Assembly (NCBI RefSeq): GCF_019048265.1
Contig: NZ_CP077311.1
Span: 3,543,001 to 3,607,000, forward strand
Length of the DNA: 64,000 bases
Direction of reading: 5' to 3'
Origin: Aeromonas sp. FDAARGOS 1405
Lineage (GTDB): Bacteria > Pseudomonadota > Gammaproteobacteria > Enterobacterales > Aeromonadaceae
Part shown: piece by piece, positions 28,965 to 39,382 of the stretch
Numbering within the stretch: the stretch's first letter is position 1
Layout: the number at the start of each line of letters is the position of its first letter
Position numbers and translations under genes: made by a program
Notes under the pieces: generated by a model
What the model saw: only the letters and a program-made list of their open reading frames with translations
What the model was told of the DNA's origin: nothing
The model's database searches: none

Positions 28965-29756
28965 ATGGATGATGAAAAGGGAAACTCAAGCAATATCAAA
29001 AATAAAACCAAACTGATATCGGGTTTTGTAGCTTTGGCCGTGATAGGCGGAGGGTGGTACTGGTGGCTTAAAGAGCCCTATATTGAGCCAGAGATTAATC
29101 CCACCCCAACAGAATTGTTTACTATTCAGGGCGAGTTTCCTTTTGATAAGGGCTATCAATTAGCTGTTCATAGTACTTTCATTGCATCTAATAAAACTGA
29201 CTCTACTTGCAGCAAAACTTTTTATGCGTTCGGTGTTATACCTGCAAATACTAGACTCAGGGGATGGCAAATAGATAACCCCATTAAGAAATATCAATCA
29301 AACAGATTCAGTGTAAAAGTGTCAAAAGACTATTTATTGCCTGACCGATGTAATTGGGTGTTAGATTCTGTTGGCTATTTTATAGTGAAGGCAGGTTCCG
29401 AGTTGGAGGCTAATTTGAAAGCTAACCCTTCAGATCAACATAATCGTCAAGGGTATTTTTTATCTTCAGCATACAGCAATTGGAGTGAGTTAAAACTGGG
29501 GAGTGTAAATATTTCATGCCGACCAGATGTTGGTCTTAACAAATTAAAAGGTGGTGTTGTTTGTAAGCGACTGAATCAAAGAGAAGTAAACACATATAGA
29601 CGTAACTATAAAGTTCATAATAAACCGCTACCATCGATAGTTAATTTTAAATTCGTTATGGAGGACAAAATGTCAAGCACTGAACAAAATACTGTTTTAG
29701 AGAGTGCATATGGCGATCCACTAAATAATAATTTGTCCTATGAAAAGGGGGTATAA
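28965..29756 (+). CDS. Hypothetical membrane-anchored protein in AT-rich islet
   Basis: 263 residues from ATG 28965, with AGAGGTGATC upstream. A charged N-terminus is followed by one hydrophobic segment (about residues 18-36, ISGFVALAVIGGGWYWWL), so the remaining 225 residues should be periplasmic. That part has several cysteines (STCSKTF, DRCNW, ISCRPD, VVCKR), which could form disulfides. I do not recognise a family. Low GC, rare-codon-rich composition and the flanking duplicated terminators suggest horizontal acquisition. An immunity or accessory protein is possible, but nothing next to it supports that. Confidence 0.75.
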   Translation: MDDEKGNSSNIKNKTKLISGFVALAVIGGGWYWWLKEPYIEPEINPTPTELFTIQGEFPFDKGYQLAVHSTFIASNKTDSTCSKTFYAFGVIPANTRLRGWQIDNPIKKYQSNRFSVKVSKDYLLPDRCNWVLDSVGYFIVKAGSELEANLKANPSDQHNRQGYFLSSAYSNWSELKLGSVNISCRPDVGLNKLKGGVVCKRLNQREVNTYRRNYKVHNKPLPSIVNFKFVMEDKMSSTEQNTVLESAYGDPLNNNLSYEKGV

Positions 29757-30079
29757 AGACTGTTAGTTAGATTAGCGAATCGTAATCGGACGTTAGCTGT
29801 TTCGATAAAATTGCACAGTTATTCCCCATAAACACATCCGTTTTGCCTATATCTCCACAGTGGGGTCGCTATGAGTTCCTCCCTTCTAAATGGAGAAATA
29901 CATCGCCCCCCTCATATTTCCCTACAAATTTGCTCTGAAGCCGGCTGCAGTGGAGCACTTACAAAAATTGTGGTCTGTCTGGCTTAAAGATGACTATCTA
30001 TATATTTTGCTGTTAATCGATGCGCGCCTGTGCCTCTCAGTGTCTATGACTGTTGTGCTTAAAAATTGCGCTGGTGGTT
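29757..30079. other. Non-coding stretch at the right side of the islet
   Basis: About 320 bases with no supported gene. A 63-codon plus-strand frame (29890-30081) has no ribosome-binding site and no family-like features. Composition changes back toward high GC close to the terminator at 30080. Confidence 0.5.
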
Positions 30080-30110
30080 AAAAAGAGAAGGGGGCAAATA
30101 TTGCCCCCTT
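30080..30110 (-). repeat. Terminator hairpin copy 2, after potD
   Basis: AAGGGGGCAA and TTGCCCCCTT form the stem, with TCTCTTTTT following on the minus strand. It lies 40 bases after the potD stop and is its likely terminator. It is nearly identical to copy 1 at 28387-28416. Confidence 0.82.
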
Positions 30111-30149
30111 TATCCATTAAGCCCGTCAGAGGGTCGATTAACCGCCGAC

Positions 30150-31217
30150 TTAACCGGCTTTGGCCACCATGGCTTTCAGCTGCAGGAAGTACTGCTCGTA
30201 GAGGCGGGAGGCATCACCCACATCAGACTGGAACTCGCCCTTGCGCTTGATCTCGTCGCTCGGGAAGACCATGGGGTTGTTGCGAAACGCCGGGGTGAGC
30301 AGGGGAATGGCATCCTTGACCGGGGTGGGGTAGCCAATCGCCTCGGCCACCTTGGCGGCCACATCGGGGCGCATCAGGAAGTTGATCAGGGCGTGGGCTT
30401 CCTTCACATGCTTGGCCTTGGCCGGGATGGCGAGGTTGTCCATCCAGAGCACGGCGCCTTCTTCGGGGTAGGTCATCTGGATGGAGGGGTATTCGCGCTG
30501 GGCGCCGTAGGCCGAGCCGTTCCACAGCATACCAATATTGACCTCACCGGCGATAAAGGGGTCGGCCGGGTTGTCGGAGTTGAACGCCTTGACGTTGGGC
30601 ATCAGTTTTTTCAGGTATTCGAACGCTTCGGCAATTTGCGCCTTGTCCTGGGTGTTGGGGCTGTAGCCCAGCTGCACCAGCGCGATATGGAACACCTCGC
30701 GGGCATCGTCCATCAGCAGCAGGCTCTCTTTCCACTCCGGTGCCCAGAGCTGCTTCCAGCTGGTAACCGGCTGCTCGATGATATCGGTGTTGGTGCCGAT
30801 CCCGGTTGCGCCCCAGATATAGGGGATGGAGTAGCTGTTGTCCGGGTCGTACTCGTGGTTGAGCAGGGTAGGGTCGAGGTGCTTGAAGTTGGGCAGCTGG
30901 GCGCGATCCAGCGGCTGCAGCATTCCCTCTTTGGCCATTTTCGAGATGAAGTAGGTGCTGGGCACCACCACGTCATAGCCGTCGCCATGGGTTTTCAGTT
31001 TGGCGTAGAGGGTCTCGTTGGATTCGTAGGTGGAGTAGATCACCTTGATGCCGGTTTCTTGCTGGAACTGCTCCAGCAGGCCGTCCGGCACATATTCCGA
31101 CCAGTTGTAGAAGTAGACCACCTTGTCATCGGCCGCGTGAGCGCTCTGGCTCAGCAGCGGGGTGGTGAGGGTGAGGGCGGCTGCCAGCAGGGCGCCGGCC
31201 TTGTGTTGGATTGTCAT
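30150..31217 (-). CDS. potD: Polyamine ABC transporter substrate-binding protein
   Basis: 355 residues from ATG 31217, preceded by AAGGAG. A signal peptide ending SAHA precedes a type II periplasmic binding fold starting KVVYFYNWSEYVPDGLLEQF, the PotD/PotF signature. It should bind spermidine and/or putrescine. Acidic and aromatic residues typical of polyamine sites are present (YNWSEY, WGATGIGTN, LWNGSAYGA). It is the last gene of potABCD and ends in a terminator. The exact polyamine is not determined by sequence alone. Confidence 0.93.
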   Translation of the reverse strand: MTIQHKAGALLAAALTLTTPLLSQSAHAADDKVVYFYNWSEYVPDGLLEQFQQETGIKVIYSTYESNETLYAKLKTHGDGYDVVVPSTYFISKMAKEGMLQPLDRAQLPNFKHLDPTLLNHEYDPDNSYSIPYIWGATGIGTNTDIIEQPVTSWKQLWAPEWKESLLLMDDAREVFHIALVQLGYSPNTQDKAQIAEAFEYLKKLMPNVKAFNSDNPADPFIAGEVNIGMLWNGSAYGAQREYPSIQMTYPEEGAVLWMDNLAIPAKAKHVKEAHALINFLMRPDVAAKVAEAIGYPTPVKDAIPLLTPAFRNNPMVFPSDEIKRKGEFQSDVGDASRLYEQYFLQLKAMVAKAG

Positions 31218-31287
31218 CAACAACTCCTTGGGGTTATGGGGCCTTGCGGCCCACCGTGACAGAGTTCGCCAAAGATGGCGGGGACGA

Positions 31288-31312
31288 AACGGGCAGGGTC
31301 AACCCTGCCGTT
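31288..31312 (-). promoter_or_regulatory. Hairpin across the potC stop codon
   Basis: AACGG-CAGGG and CCCTG-CCGTT pair around a 4-base loop on both strands, covering the last codons of potC and the start of the potC-potD gap. There is no T-run. It could stabilise the upstream mRNA or set the potD level relative to potABC. Confidence 0.5.
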
Positions 31313-32069
31313 TACGCAGTAACAGTTGCGCCAGCAGCACCATCCCGAGGGAGGCGACCAGCATCAGGGTGGCCAGGGCGTTGACCTCGGGGGAGACCCC
31401 CACCTTGACCATGGAGTAGATCTTGAGCGGCAGGATCTCGTAGGCCGGGCCGGTCACAAAGGAGCTCACCACCACGTCGTCCAGCGACAGGGTAAAGGAG
31501 AGCAGCCAGCCCGCCATCACCGCCGGCAGGGCCAGCGGCAGTATGATGCGGCGCAGGATGATCCACTCGCCAGCCCCCAGATCCCGTGCCGCCTCCAGCA
31601 TCCGCACATCAAAACCGCACAGCCGCGAGTAGACGGTGATCACCACAAACGGCAGGCAGAAGGTGATGTGGGCAATCAGTAGCGACCAGAAGCCCAGCGC
31701 AATGCCGGTCACTACAAACAGGGTCAGCAGCGAAATGGCCATCACGATATCGGGGGACATCATCACCACAAACAGCATGCCGCTCACGTACTGCTTGCCG
31801 CGAAAGCGATAGCGAAACAGTGCCACGGCGGTGAGGGTGCCGATCAGGGTGGCGGCGGTGGCGGTGAGGGCGGCAATGGTCAGGGAGTGCTGGGCCGCCT
31901 GCATCAGGCTGGCGCTGGCAAACAGCTTCTCATACCACCCCAGGGTAAAGCCGCGCCAGTCGATGCCATATTTCGACAGGTTGAAGGAGTTGGCGATCAA
32001 CACCCCGATGGGCACATAGAGATAGCCAAACACCAGCAGCAAGAACAGAGCTTTCAGTGCGCGCATCAT
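31299..32069 (-). CDS. potC: Polyamine ABC transporter permease PotC
   Basis: 256 residues with six membrane spans. The inner-membrane EAA loop is visible as [28 protein letters not shown], which docks onto PotA. It forms the transport channel with PotB. The ATG overlaps the potB stop (ATGA), so they are translated together. Confidence 0.94.
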   Translation of the reverse strand: MMRALKALFLLLVFGYLYVPIGVLIANSFNLSKYGIDWRGFTLGWYEKLFASASLMQAAQHSLTIAALTATAATLIGTLTAVALFRYRFRGKQYVSGMLFVVMMSPDIVMAISLLTLFVVTGIALGFWSLLIAHITFCLPFVVITVYSRLCGFDVRMLEAARDLGAGEWIILRRIILPLALPAVMAGWLLSFTLSLDDVVVSSFVTGPAYEILPLKIYSMVKVGVSPEVNALATLMLVASLGMVLLAQLLLRKRQG

Positions 32070-32939
32070 GCCAGCTCCCCCTTCTTGCTGAGCAGCTTGC
32101 CCGCCCGCCAGTAGCAGTAGACCAACAGCGCCATCAGCACCGTCAGCATCACGCTGATGGCCGCGCCAAAGGGCCAGTCACGGCTGTTGAGGAACTGGGT
32201 CTTGATCAGGTTGCCGATCAGCAGGTGCTTGGCGCCCCCCAGCAGATCGGAGACATAGAACATCCCCATGGCGGGCAGGAACACCAGCAGACAACCGGCG
32301 ATGATGCCGGGCAGGGTGAGGGGCAAAATGATCCGCACCAGTCGCTGCCAGCCGTTGGCTCCAAGATCCCGTGCCGCCTCCAGTAAACGGCCATCCAGCT
32401 TCTCGATGCTGGAGTAGAGCGGCAGCACCATAAAGGGGAGCAGCACATAGACCAGCCCGATGATGACGGCCACCTCGGTATACATCATCTGCAGCGGCCG
32501 CTCGATAAGCCCCAGATCCAGCAGCCAGCCATTGATCAGCCCCCGGGTGCCGAGCAGCACCTTGAGCGCATAGGTACGAATGAGGGAGTTGGTCCAGAAC
32601 GGCACCACCACCAGAAACAGCAGCAGCGGGCGGATACGCGCTGGCAGATGGGCCAGCAGCCAGGCAAAGGGGTAACCCACCAGCAGGCAGATGGCGGTGG
32701 CGAGCAGCGCCAGCCAGAGGGAGTGGAGCAGCACCTCGAAATAGAGGGGGTCCAGCAAGCGGCCATAGTTGCTCAGGGTAAAGAGCGGTGCGATAAGCTC
32801 GGACTCGTCACGGGTCAGGAAGCTGACGCCGATGATCATCAGGTTGGGCAGGAAGACAAACAGCGTCAGCCAGCCGAGGATCAGCGCGATGGCCCCGTTG
32901 CGAAAGCCGTTGTGGGCAAAGCTGTGCGGTACCCGCAGA

Positions 32940-32953
<14 letters not shown>
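32066..32953 (-). CDS. potB: Polyamine ABC transporter permease PotB
   Basis: 295 residues from ATG 32953, with six membrane spans and the EAA loop [28 protein letters not shown]. The frame is open further upstream, but that is a shadow of potA. Its start lies inside potA (14-base overlap) and its stop overlaps potC, so the operon is tightly coupled. Confidence 0.94.
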
Positions 32954-34043
<1,090 letters not shown>

Positions 34044-34175
34044 CCGCCAGTCTCACCCCAGCCAGTGGCCATCGTGTTGAAAGAGGGCCGCATTCTATGC
34101 AGCCGACACATGAAATTAAAGGCTTTTTGGCCCGAATTAGCCGCAAGTGCGCAGGAAAAACGGCTACGAATAGCA

Positions 34176-34210
34176 GACCAAATCGCTATAATGTGCCACC
34201 TGATTTGGTC
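34176..34210 (+). promoter_or_regulatory. Promoter with perfect -10 inside an inverted repeat
   Basis: A perfect TATAAT (34187-34192) lies between GACCAAATC (34176-34184) and its exact inverse GATTTGGTC (34202-34210). A regulator bound to the repeat would cover the -10 and the start point. The likely target is the membrane protein gene that begins at 34245. The divergent potA promoter should be near here too. Confidence 0.6.
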
Positions 34211-34244
34211 GTTTTCGATATTGGATAGTCAATTGAGTAATAAA

Positions 34245-34982
34245 ATGCGTATTGGCGGCTCCCTTGAGCAGTCTCTGAACCAGGGCTACCGCCTTGATCT
34301 GAAAGGGGTCATCCAGGAGGGATGGCAACAGACCCGCCGTACCGGATTTGGCCTGCTGCTGGCGATTGTCGGGGTGACGGCGATCTGGATCCTGCTTAGC
34401 AATGTGCTGCTGTTGCCCTATCTGGGGGATGACAGCCAGATGAATGTGGCCATGGTGCTGAGTCTGCTGATGACGGTGGTAATGGCCCCCATGACCAGCT
34501 CCCTCGATATGCTGGGGTTGCAGCAGTCGGTCGGGGTGCGCGCTAGAGCCAACCAGGTGTTCGACTTCTTCCGCCACTTTGTGCGCCTCGGCATGTTGAG
34601 CCTGCTTGGCAGTCTGCTCACCAGCCTGTTTGGCCCGCTATTCGAGCTGCTGGGCTTGCCCGCCGTGCTCTCTTTCATCCCCTCGGCCCTGATCGGCATG
34701 GGGCTGCTCTTTACCGTCCCGTTGGTGCTGGAGCGCGGTCTGACGCCGCCCCAGGCCATTCTGGTCTCTCTCAAGCTCTTTGCGCGCGGCTGGCCCAGCA
34801 TTGTGCTGTTCCACGGCGTGATGACTGCGCTCTTCTTCCTGGCTCTGATCCCCATGGGGTTGGGGCTTATCTGGGTGGCACCGCTCTATTTCAACTGCAA
34901 GGGGATCCTCTATCGGGATCTCTGCGGGGTGGGGGTAGAGGTTAACGAGGTGACAGAAGGCCCCAACCATTTCAATGCATGA
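34245..34982 (+). CDS. YciC-like multi-span inner membrane protein
   Basis: 245 residues from ATG 34245; an in-frame TTG at 34233 is an alternative. It has about six hydrophobic segments (for example LLLAIVGVTAIWILLSNVLLL and SIVLFHGVMTALFFLALIPMG) and the layout of the YciC/UPF0259 family. Its function is not known. A longer open frame running back to 32769 is only the antisense shadow of potA. It is 16 bases before the next gene, and the two seem to form a small operon from the promoter at 34187. Confidence 0.8.
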   Translation: MRIGGSLEQSLNQGYRLDLKGVIQEGWQQTRRTGFGLLLAIVGVTAIWILLSNVLLLPYLGDDSQMNVAMVLSLLMTVVMAPMTSSLDMLGLQQSVGVRARANQVFDFFRHFVRLGMLSLLGSLLTSLFGPLFELLGLPAVLSFIPSALIGMGLLFTVPLVLERGLTPPQAILVSLKLFARGWPSIVLFHGVMTALFFLALIPMGLGLIWVAPLYFNCKGILYRDLCGVGVEVNEVTEGPNHFNA

Positions 34983-34998
34983 TGCAAAAGGACGTTGA

Positions 34999-35685
34999 AT
35001 GACCCGTCGAGATGGAGTGACCAAGGCTGTGCGCCAGAGTCTGCTGGGCACGCTCTTGCTGCCAGGGCTGGCGCTGGCTGAGTCGGTGCTGGATCTGCAA
35101 TACAGCACCTTCTACAGCCAGATGAAGACCTTTGCCAAAGGGGAGTTTGGTCACGCCAGACTGGGGTTTTATCTGACCGATCCGCAAAATGGTCAGCGCT
35201 GTGGCCTCACCTTTGCCCGGGTTGCAACCGACAGCAAGGAAGTGGCGGGCGAGGTAACGGTCGATAGCGAACTGCGCCTGCCTTTTGATGAGGATCTCAA
35301 CCTCGACAAGGGGATCGTGACCGTTGGCCTTAAAAAAGAGCACGCCACTTGCGATATGACGGTACAGGTTATGGCCGACGCACCGAACGGGCCCGAGCTG
35401 CCCTTGGCCGAGCTGGCGGCCCGTCAGCAGCAGATGCAGTCGCTGCTCGACAAGATGGCGGGCATGGTCGGCAAGCACTTCCTGCCGAAGATGGAAGGGG
35501 TACGCATTACCCTGGTGCAGCAGAGCGGAACAGCTTATCTGATTGATGGCGCCCGTCAGGAAGCGCTGCCCTGGCAGGAAGGCCATCTGTTGCTTAGCAA
35601 TGAGCAACTGGCCGCGTTCGCTGCCGGGCAACTGCGTCTGCAAGGTGACGTGCTACGACTGACCCCCTGGCTGCACAAAGGCTGA
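34999..35685 (+). CDS. Exported protein, DUF2987-like
   Basis: 228 residues. An N-terminal signal peptide (SLLGTLLLPGLALA) is followed by a domain starting LDLQYSTFYSQMKTFAK, which I recall as the mark of DUF2987 proteins in Vibrio, Shewanella and Aeromonas. There are two cysteines (RCGLTF, ATCDMT) that could form a disulfide. Function unknown, location probably periplasmic. It is co-transcribed with the preceding membrane protein gene and ends at a strong terminator. Confidence 0.75.
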   Translation: MTRRDGVTKAVRQSLLGTLLLPGLALAESVLDLQYSTFYSQMKTFAKGEFGHARLGFYLTDPQNGQRCGLTFARVATDSKEVAGEVTVDSELRLPFDEDLNLDKGIVTVGLKKEHATCDMTVQVMADAPNGPELPLAELAARQQQMQSLLDKMAGMVGKHFLPKMEGVRITLVQQSGTAYLIDGARQEALPWQEGHLLLSNEQLAAFAAGQLRLQGDVLRLTPWLHKG

Positions 35686-35730
35686 TACCGATGGTGCTGT
35701 CACGTTGGTAACAGGCAGACCAAGAAAGCA

Positions 35731-35758
35731 AAAAAGGAGCGATGATCGCTCCTTTTTA
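35731..35758. terminator. Convergent terminator between the DUF2987-like gene and ttcA
   Basis: A 12-bp stem, AAAAAGGAGCGA with TCGCTCCTTTTT around TGA. T-runs on both strands let it serve both converging genes. Confidence 0.9.
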
Positions 35759-35789
35759 TATTGCGTGGCGTTTGCCCTGTGAGCGCTGC

Positions 35790-36698
35790 TTAGCGCACTT
35801 CAATCACATCCAGCATGTCCATCTCGTCGATATCCAGCAGCGGCGCCTTTGGCATCTCGGGCGGATCAAACGCCTTGTCGCCGCCATCTATGATGCCGGA
35901 GTCGCGGTTGATGCTCTTGAAGTCAAATAGCTTGTGATCGAGCAGGTGGCTCGGGATCACGTCCTGAATGGCGGTGAACATGGTCTCGATACGACCGGGG
36001 AAGCGGCGATCCCAATCCTGCATCATCTGTTTGATGGCCTGACGCTGCAGGTTCTCCTGCGAGCCGCACAGGTTGCACGGAATGATGGGGAAGGCTTTGA
36101 CGTCTGCGTAGCGGATCAGATCCTTCTCTTTGCAGTAGGCCAGCGGGCGGATCACCACGTTCTTGCCATCGTCGCTCACCAGTTTGGGCGGCATGGACTT
36201 GAGCTTGCCACCGTAGAACATGTTGAGGAACAGGGTCTCGAGGATGTCGTCGCGGTGGTGGCCAAGGGCAATCTTGGTGCAACCCAGCTCCTGGGCGGTG
36301 CGGTAGAGAATGCCGCGACGCAGCCGTGAGCAGAGGGAGCAGGTGGTTTTGCCTTCCGGTACCTTCTCTTTGACGATGGAGTAGGTATCTTCCTCGACTA
36401 TCTTGTACTCGATGCCGAGGGAATCCAGATACTCGGGCAGCACATGCTCGGGGAAACCAGGCTGCTTCTGATCCAGGTTGACGGCAACCAGATCGAAATG
36501 GATGGGGGCACTGGCTTTGAGGTTCATCAGTATGTCGAGCATACCGAAGCTGTCCTTGCCGCCGGAGAGGCAGACCATGACCTTGTCGCCCTCTTCAATC
36601 ATGTTGAAGTCGGCAATGGCCTGACCCACGTTGCGCCGCAGGCGCTTCTGCAGTTTGTTAAAACTGTATTTTTCTTTGGCGTTCAGCTCTTCTAGCAT
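35790..36698 (-). CDS. ttcA: tRNA 2-thiocytidine(32) synthetase TtcA
   Basis: 302 residues. It puts sulfur on C32 of several tRNAs, using ATP and an iron-sulfur cluster. The PP-loop [10 protein letters not shown] is near residue 45, and the conserved CSLC and CNLC pairs that hold the cluster are seen near residues 121 and 210. It lies next to uspE and fnr as in related bacteria but has its own promoter. Confidence 0.95.
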   Translation of the reverse strand: MLEELNAKEKYSFNKLQKRLRRNVGQAIADFNMIEEGDKVMVCLSGGKDSFGMLDILMNLKASAPIHFDLVAVNLDQKQPGFPEHVLPEYLDSLGIEYKIVEEDTYSIVKEKVPEGKTTCSLCSRLRRGILYRTAQELGCTKIALGHHRDDILETLFLNMFYGGKLKSMPPKLVSDDGKNVVIRPLAYCKEKDLIRYADVKAFPIIPCNLCGSQENLQRQAIKQMMQDWDRRFPGRIETMFTAIQDVIPSHLLDHKLFDFKSINRDSGIIDGGDKAFDPPEMPKAPLLDIDEMDMLDVIEVR

Positions 36699-36708
36699 GC
36701 TCGTAAAA

Positions 36709-36759
36709 CCCGGGACACAAATAAGCGCGTTATTATAGCCATGTCCCGGGGGAGGGCAA
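36709..36759 (-). promoter_or_regulatory. ttcA promoter within a 9-bp inverted repeat
   Basis: On the minus strand a perfect TATAAT (36732-36737) has TTGCCC 16 bases upstream (36754-36759). The -10 lies between perfect inverted repeats CCCGGGACA (36709-36717) and TGTCCCGGG (36742-36750). The repeat may be an operator, or a hairpin in transcripts coming from uspE. Confidence 0.6.
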
Positions 36760-36772
36760 GGTGCCAGGCACC

Positions 36773-37720
36773 TTATGATTGATTGCGACGACTGTCGACC
36801 GGGCAGCTGTAGTCCGCCGGTTTGAGGATCAGGATGTCGCAGGAGAGGCGGTCAATCACATGTTCGGCGGTATTGCCGAGCAGAGCTGCAGAAAGCCCGG
36901 TACGCCCGACGCAGCCCATGATCATCAAGGTCGCCTTGAGCTCTTCGGCCATATCCGGCAACACCTCTTCCGGTAGTCCCTCTGCTACCCGGGTCCAGAG
37001 ATGACCGATCCCGAACTTGTCGGCATGGCTGAGCAGAAGGCTTTCGTGGTGTTTGCGGATCGCTTCGTTGTAGGCGTTGGGATCAAACTCCGGCAGCTCG
37101 ATGGCCACGTTGACCGGGGTGCCCGGGTAGGTGTTGACCAGATAGAGGTTGGAGCCCAGCAGCTCGGCGATGTCACTCCCCTCCTGGGTGATCCGTTCGT
37201 TGAGCAGTTTCTGATCCGGATCGTCACTTGAGCAGTTGATGGCGGCGATGATGTTGCCGCCCCGTTGCCAGTGACCCTCCTTGACCAGCAGCACTGGACA
37301 GGGGCATTTGCGTAGCAGGTGCCAGTCGGTGGGGGTAAAGATGAAGGTTTGCAGGAAGCTGTGATGGTGAGTGGCTTTGACCACCAGATCGTGGCGATGC
37401 TCCAGCACTTCCTGAATGACACACTCGAAGGGACGATTGTGCCAGACCACTTTCACTTCGCATTCGATCCCCTGTGCCCGATAGGGGGTCAGGATCTCGT
37501 CCAGCCACTCACGTCGCTGTGAAATGACGCCGTCGCGCATCTCTTGCCGCTCGTCCACCGAGAGCATGGCGGTCATTTCATACGAGAAGTCATAGATGGT
37601 GAGCAGCAGGGTCAGATGGGCGTTTTCGTCCAGCTCGGCGACTTTGACTGCCCGTTCGAGGGCGATTTGACGCTCCTCTTCTGGATTGATAACCACCAGA
37701 ATATTCTGATATTTGACCAT
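36773..37720 (-). CDS. uspE: Universal stress protein UspE
   Basis: 315 residues from ATG 37720 ([19 protein letters not shown]), about the length of E. coli UspE. Two tandem Usp domains: the second ends with the [22 protein letters not shown] phosphate-binding loop, while the first is less complete. UspE is linked to stress survival, motility and adhesion. It follows fnr as in E. coli. A short hairpin (AAGGTGCC/GGCACCTT) spans the stop. Confidence 0.93.
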   Translation of the reverse strand: MVKYQNILVVINPEEERQIALERAVKVAELDENAHLTLLLTIYDFSYEMTAMLSVDERQEMRDGVISQRREWLDEILTPYRAQGIECEVKVVWHNRPFECVIQEVLEHRHDLVVKATHHHSFLQTFIFTPTDWHLLRKCPCPVLLVKEGHWQRGGNIIAAINCSSDDPDQKLLNERITQEGSDIAELLGSNLYLVNTYPGTPVNVAIELPEFDPNAYNEAIRKHHESLLLSHADKFGIGHLWTRVAEGLPEEVLPDMAEELKATLMIMGCVGRTGLSAALLGNTAEHVIDRLSCDILILKPADYSCPVDSRRNQS

Positions 37721-37871
37721 CTTCTCCTCCTTGGAAAAGTCCAATGACAGCAGAATCTTAGCCATTACAGCTTAGCGCAGGAGGAGGGTATGGGGAACGT
37801 ACCGGATCACATTCCAGAGGAAAGGATCCGGCAGGGAAAGCAGGAAAATAGCGGGAGGGTAAGCGGAAAAA

Positions 37872-38627
37872 TCAGCCGCAGGGCGGGCGAGTAGCTCCGG
37901 CCATCATGCCAAGGGCGACCTGATCCAGCACGGTAATGTATTTGCCTTTGACGCTGATGAGACCGGACTTCTGGAAACGGCCGAGCAGACGACTGATTGT
38001 CTCGACTGTCAGACCCAGATAGTTGCCAATGTCACCACGGGTCATGGAGAGACGGAACTCCTTGGCGGAGAAACCGCGCTCGGAGAAGCGTACCGACAGA
38101 TTGTGCAGGAAGGCGGCGAGGCGCTCTTCGGCATTCTTTTTAGAGAGCAGCAGGATCATCTCCTGATCGCCCATGATTTCGTTGCTCATCAGACGCATGA
38201 TCTGCTGACGCAGTTTGGGCATCTTGCCGGAGAGATCATCCAGCACTTCAAACGGGATCTCGCACACCATGGCGGTTTCCAGCGCCTGGGCGAAGGAGGG
38301 GTGGGCCTGTTTGTGGATGGCGTCAAAACCGACCAGATCGCCAGCGAGGTGGAACGCGGTGATCTGCTCATCCCCTTGCTCGGTGATGGTGTAAGACTTG
38401 ATGGTCCCGGAACGGATGGCATAGAGCGATTTGAACTCATCGCCAGCCTTGAACAGCTCTTCACCCTTCTGGATCGGCTTCTTGCGCTCGATGATGCTGT
38501 CCAGCTGATCAAGCTCGTTGTCGTTCAGAGTGAAGGGAATACAGAGCTGACTGATGCTGCAATCCTGGCAATGAATTGCACAGCCACCGCTCTGGATACG
38601 TCTGCCAGGTTTCTTTTCCGGGATCAT
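37872..38627 (-). CDS. fnr: Oxygen-sensing transcription regulator FNR
   Basis: 251 residues. The four cluster-binding cysteines are at C20, C23, C29 and C122, exactly as in E. coli FNR, so a 4Fe-4S oxygen sensor is expected. The cyclic-nucleotide-binding-like fold is followed by a dimer helix and the helix-turn-helix [19 protein letters not shown], whose E--SR residues recognise TTGAT. A perfect FNR box stands just in front of its start. It lies directly downstream of the cbb3 assembly genes that FNR/ANR proteins commonly control. Confidence 0.97.
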   Translation of the reverse strand: MIPEKKPGRRIQSGGCAIHCQDCSISQLCIPFTLNDNELDQLDSIIERKKPIQKGEELFKAGDEFKSLYAIRSGTIKSYTITEQGDEQITAFHLAGDLVGFDAIHKQAHPSFAQALETAMVCEIPFEVLDDLSGKMPKLRQQIMRLMSNEIMGDQEMILLLSKKNAEERLAAFLHNLSVRFSERGFSAKEFRLSMTRGDIGNYLGLTVETISRLLGRFQKSGLISVKGKYITVLDQVALGMMAGATRPPCG

Positions 38628-38643
38628 AGGCTCATACGAATAA

Positions 38644-38657
38644 TTGATTTATATCAA
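38644..38657 (-). promoter_or_regulatory. Perfect FNR box upstream of fnr
   Basis: TTGATTTATATCAA matches TTGAT-N4-ATCAA at every position. It lies 16 bases before the fnr ATG, over the likely start region, which suggests autorepression as known for E. coli fnr. Confidence 0.85.
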
Positions 38658-38695
38658 ACAAGTTTACCATCAACTCATCCGTTTTGGATAGGGTT

Positions 38696-39382
38696 TCAAA
38701 AGGAAGCAATGCCAATCCAGAAGGTATGCACCCCGAACAAAATGAGCAGCAGGGCACCGCCAAGGCGCAAACTGCGCAGGGTGAGCCAGTATCTCAGGCG
38801 ATCGGCAAGCCCGCCCAACGCGAACAGGGTGGGCAGGGTGCCGAGACCAAAAAAGAGCATGATCAGCGCCCCGCCACTGGCCGAACCGGCCGCTGCGCTC
38901 CAGGTTAGCATGGAGTAGACCAGCCCGCAGGGCAGCCAACCCCACACCATGCCAAAGGGCAGTGCCTGCACAGGTGAGGTGAAGGGGAGAAACTTGCCCG
39001 CCAGCGGTTTGATACGGGGCCAAAGTCTTGCGCCGAGCCGCTCCAGCAGCAAGATCCCTTGCCACCAGCCCGCCAGATAGAGACCAAGCGCAATCATCAA
39101 TAACGCCGCCACCAGGCGTAAGCCGGCAATAGCGTGTTTGCCTGCGCCCAGCTCGCTGGTGGTGGCGAGCAGGCCGCCCACCAGTGCACCTGCAATCACA
39201 TAGCTCAGGATCCGGCCGAGGTTGTAGTTGAGCAGATAGGCAAGCCGCCCCCAGAAGTGCTGCTTGTTGGCGGGGATCGCCATGGAGAGCGCGGCGGAGA
39301 CGCCACCGCACATGCCGATACAGTGGGCAGAGCCTGCCAGTCCGACCAGCAGGGCGCCGGCCAGATCAAGGTTGTGGGTCAT
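38696..39382 (-). CDS. SafE/TauE-type membrane protein of cbb3 locus (COG2836)
   Basis: 228 residues with about six membrane spans. The first segment has GLAGSAHCIGMCGGVSAALSM with two cysteines; a second such segment has WGWLPCGLVYSML. This is the COG2836 type found beside ccoS in many cbb3 clusters and distantly related to the DsbD/CcdA transmembrane fold, so thiol or copper handling for oxidase assembly is likely but unproved. It overlaps the end of ccoS by 17 bases and is followed by fnr. Confidence 0.85.
   Translation of the reverse strand: MTHNLDLAGALLVGLAGSAHCIGMCGGVSAALSMAIPANKQHFWGRLAYLLNYNLGRILSYVIAGALVGGLLATTSELGAGKHAIAGLRLVAALLMIALGLYLAGWWQGILLLERLGARLWPRIKPLAGKFLPFTSPVQALPFGMVWGWLPCGLVYSMLTWSAAAGSASGGALIMLFFGLGTLPTLFALGGLADRLRYWLTLRSLRLGGALLLILFGVHTFWIGIASF

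Noticed and set aside
29890..30081. 63-codon plus-strand frame at the right side of the islet
   Set aside because: No ribosome-binding site and no protein-like features.
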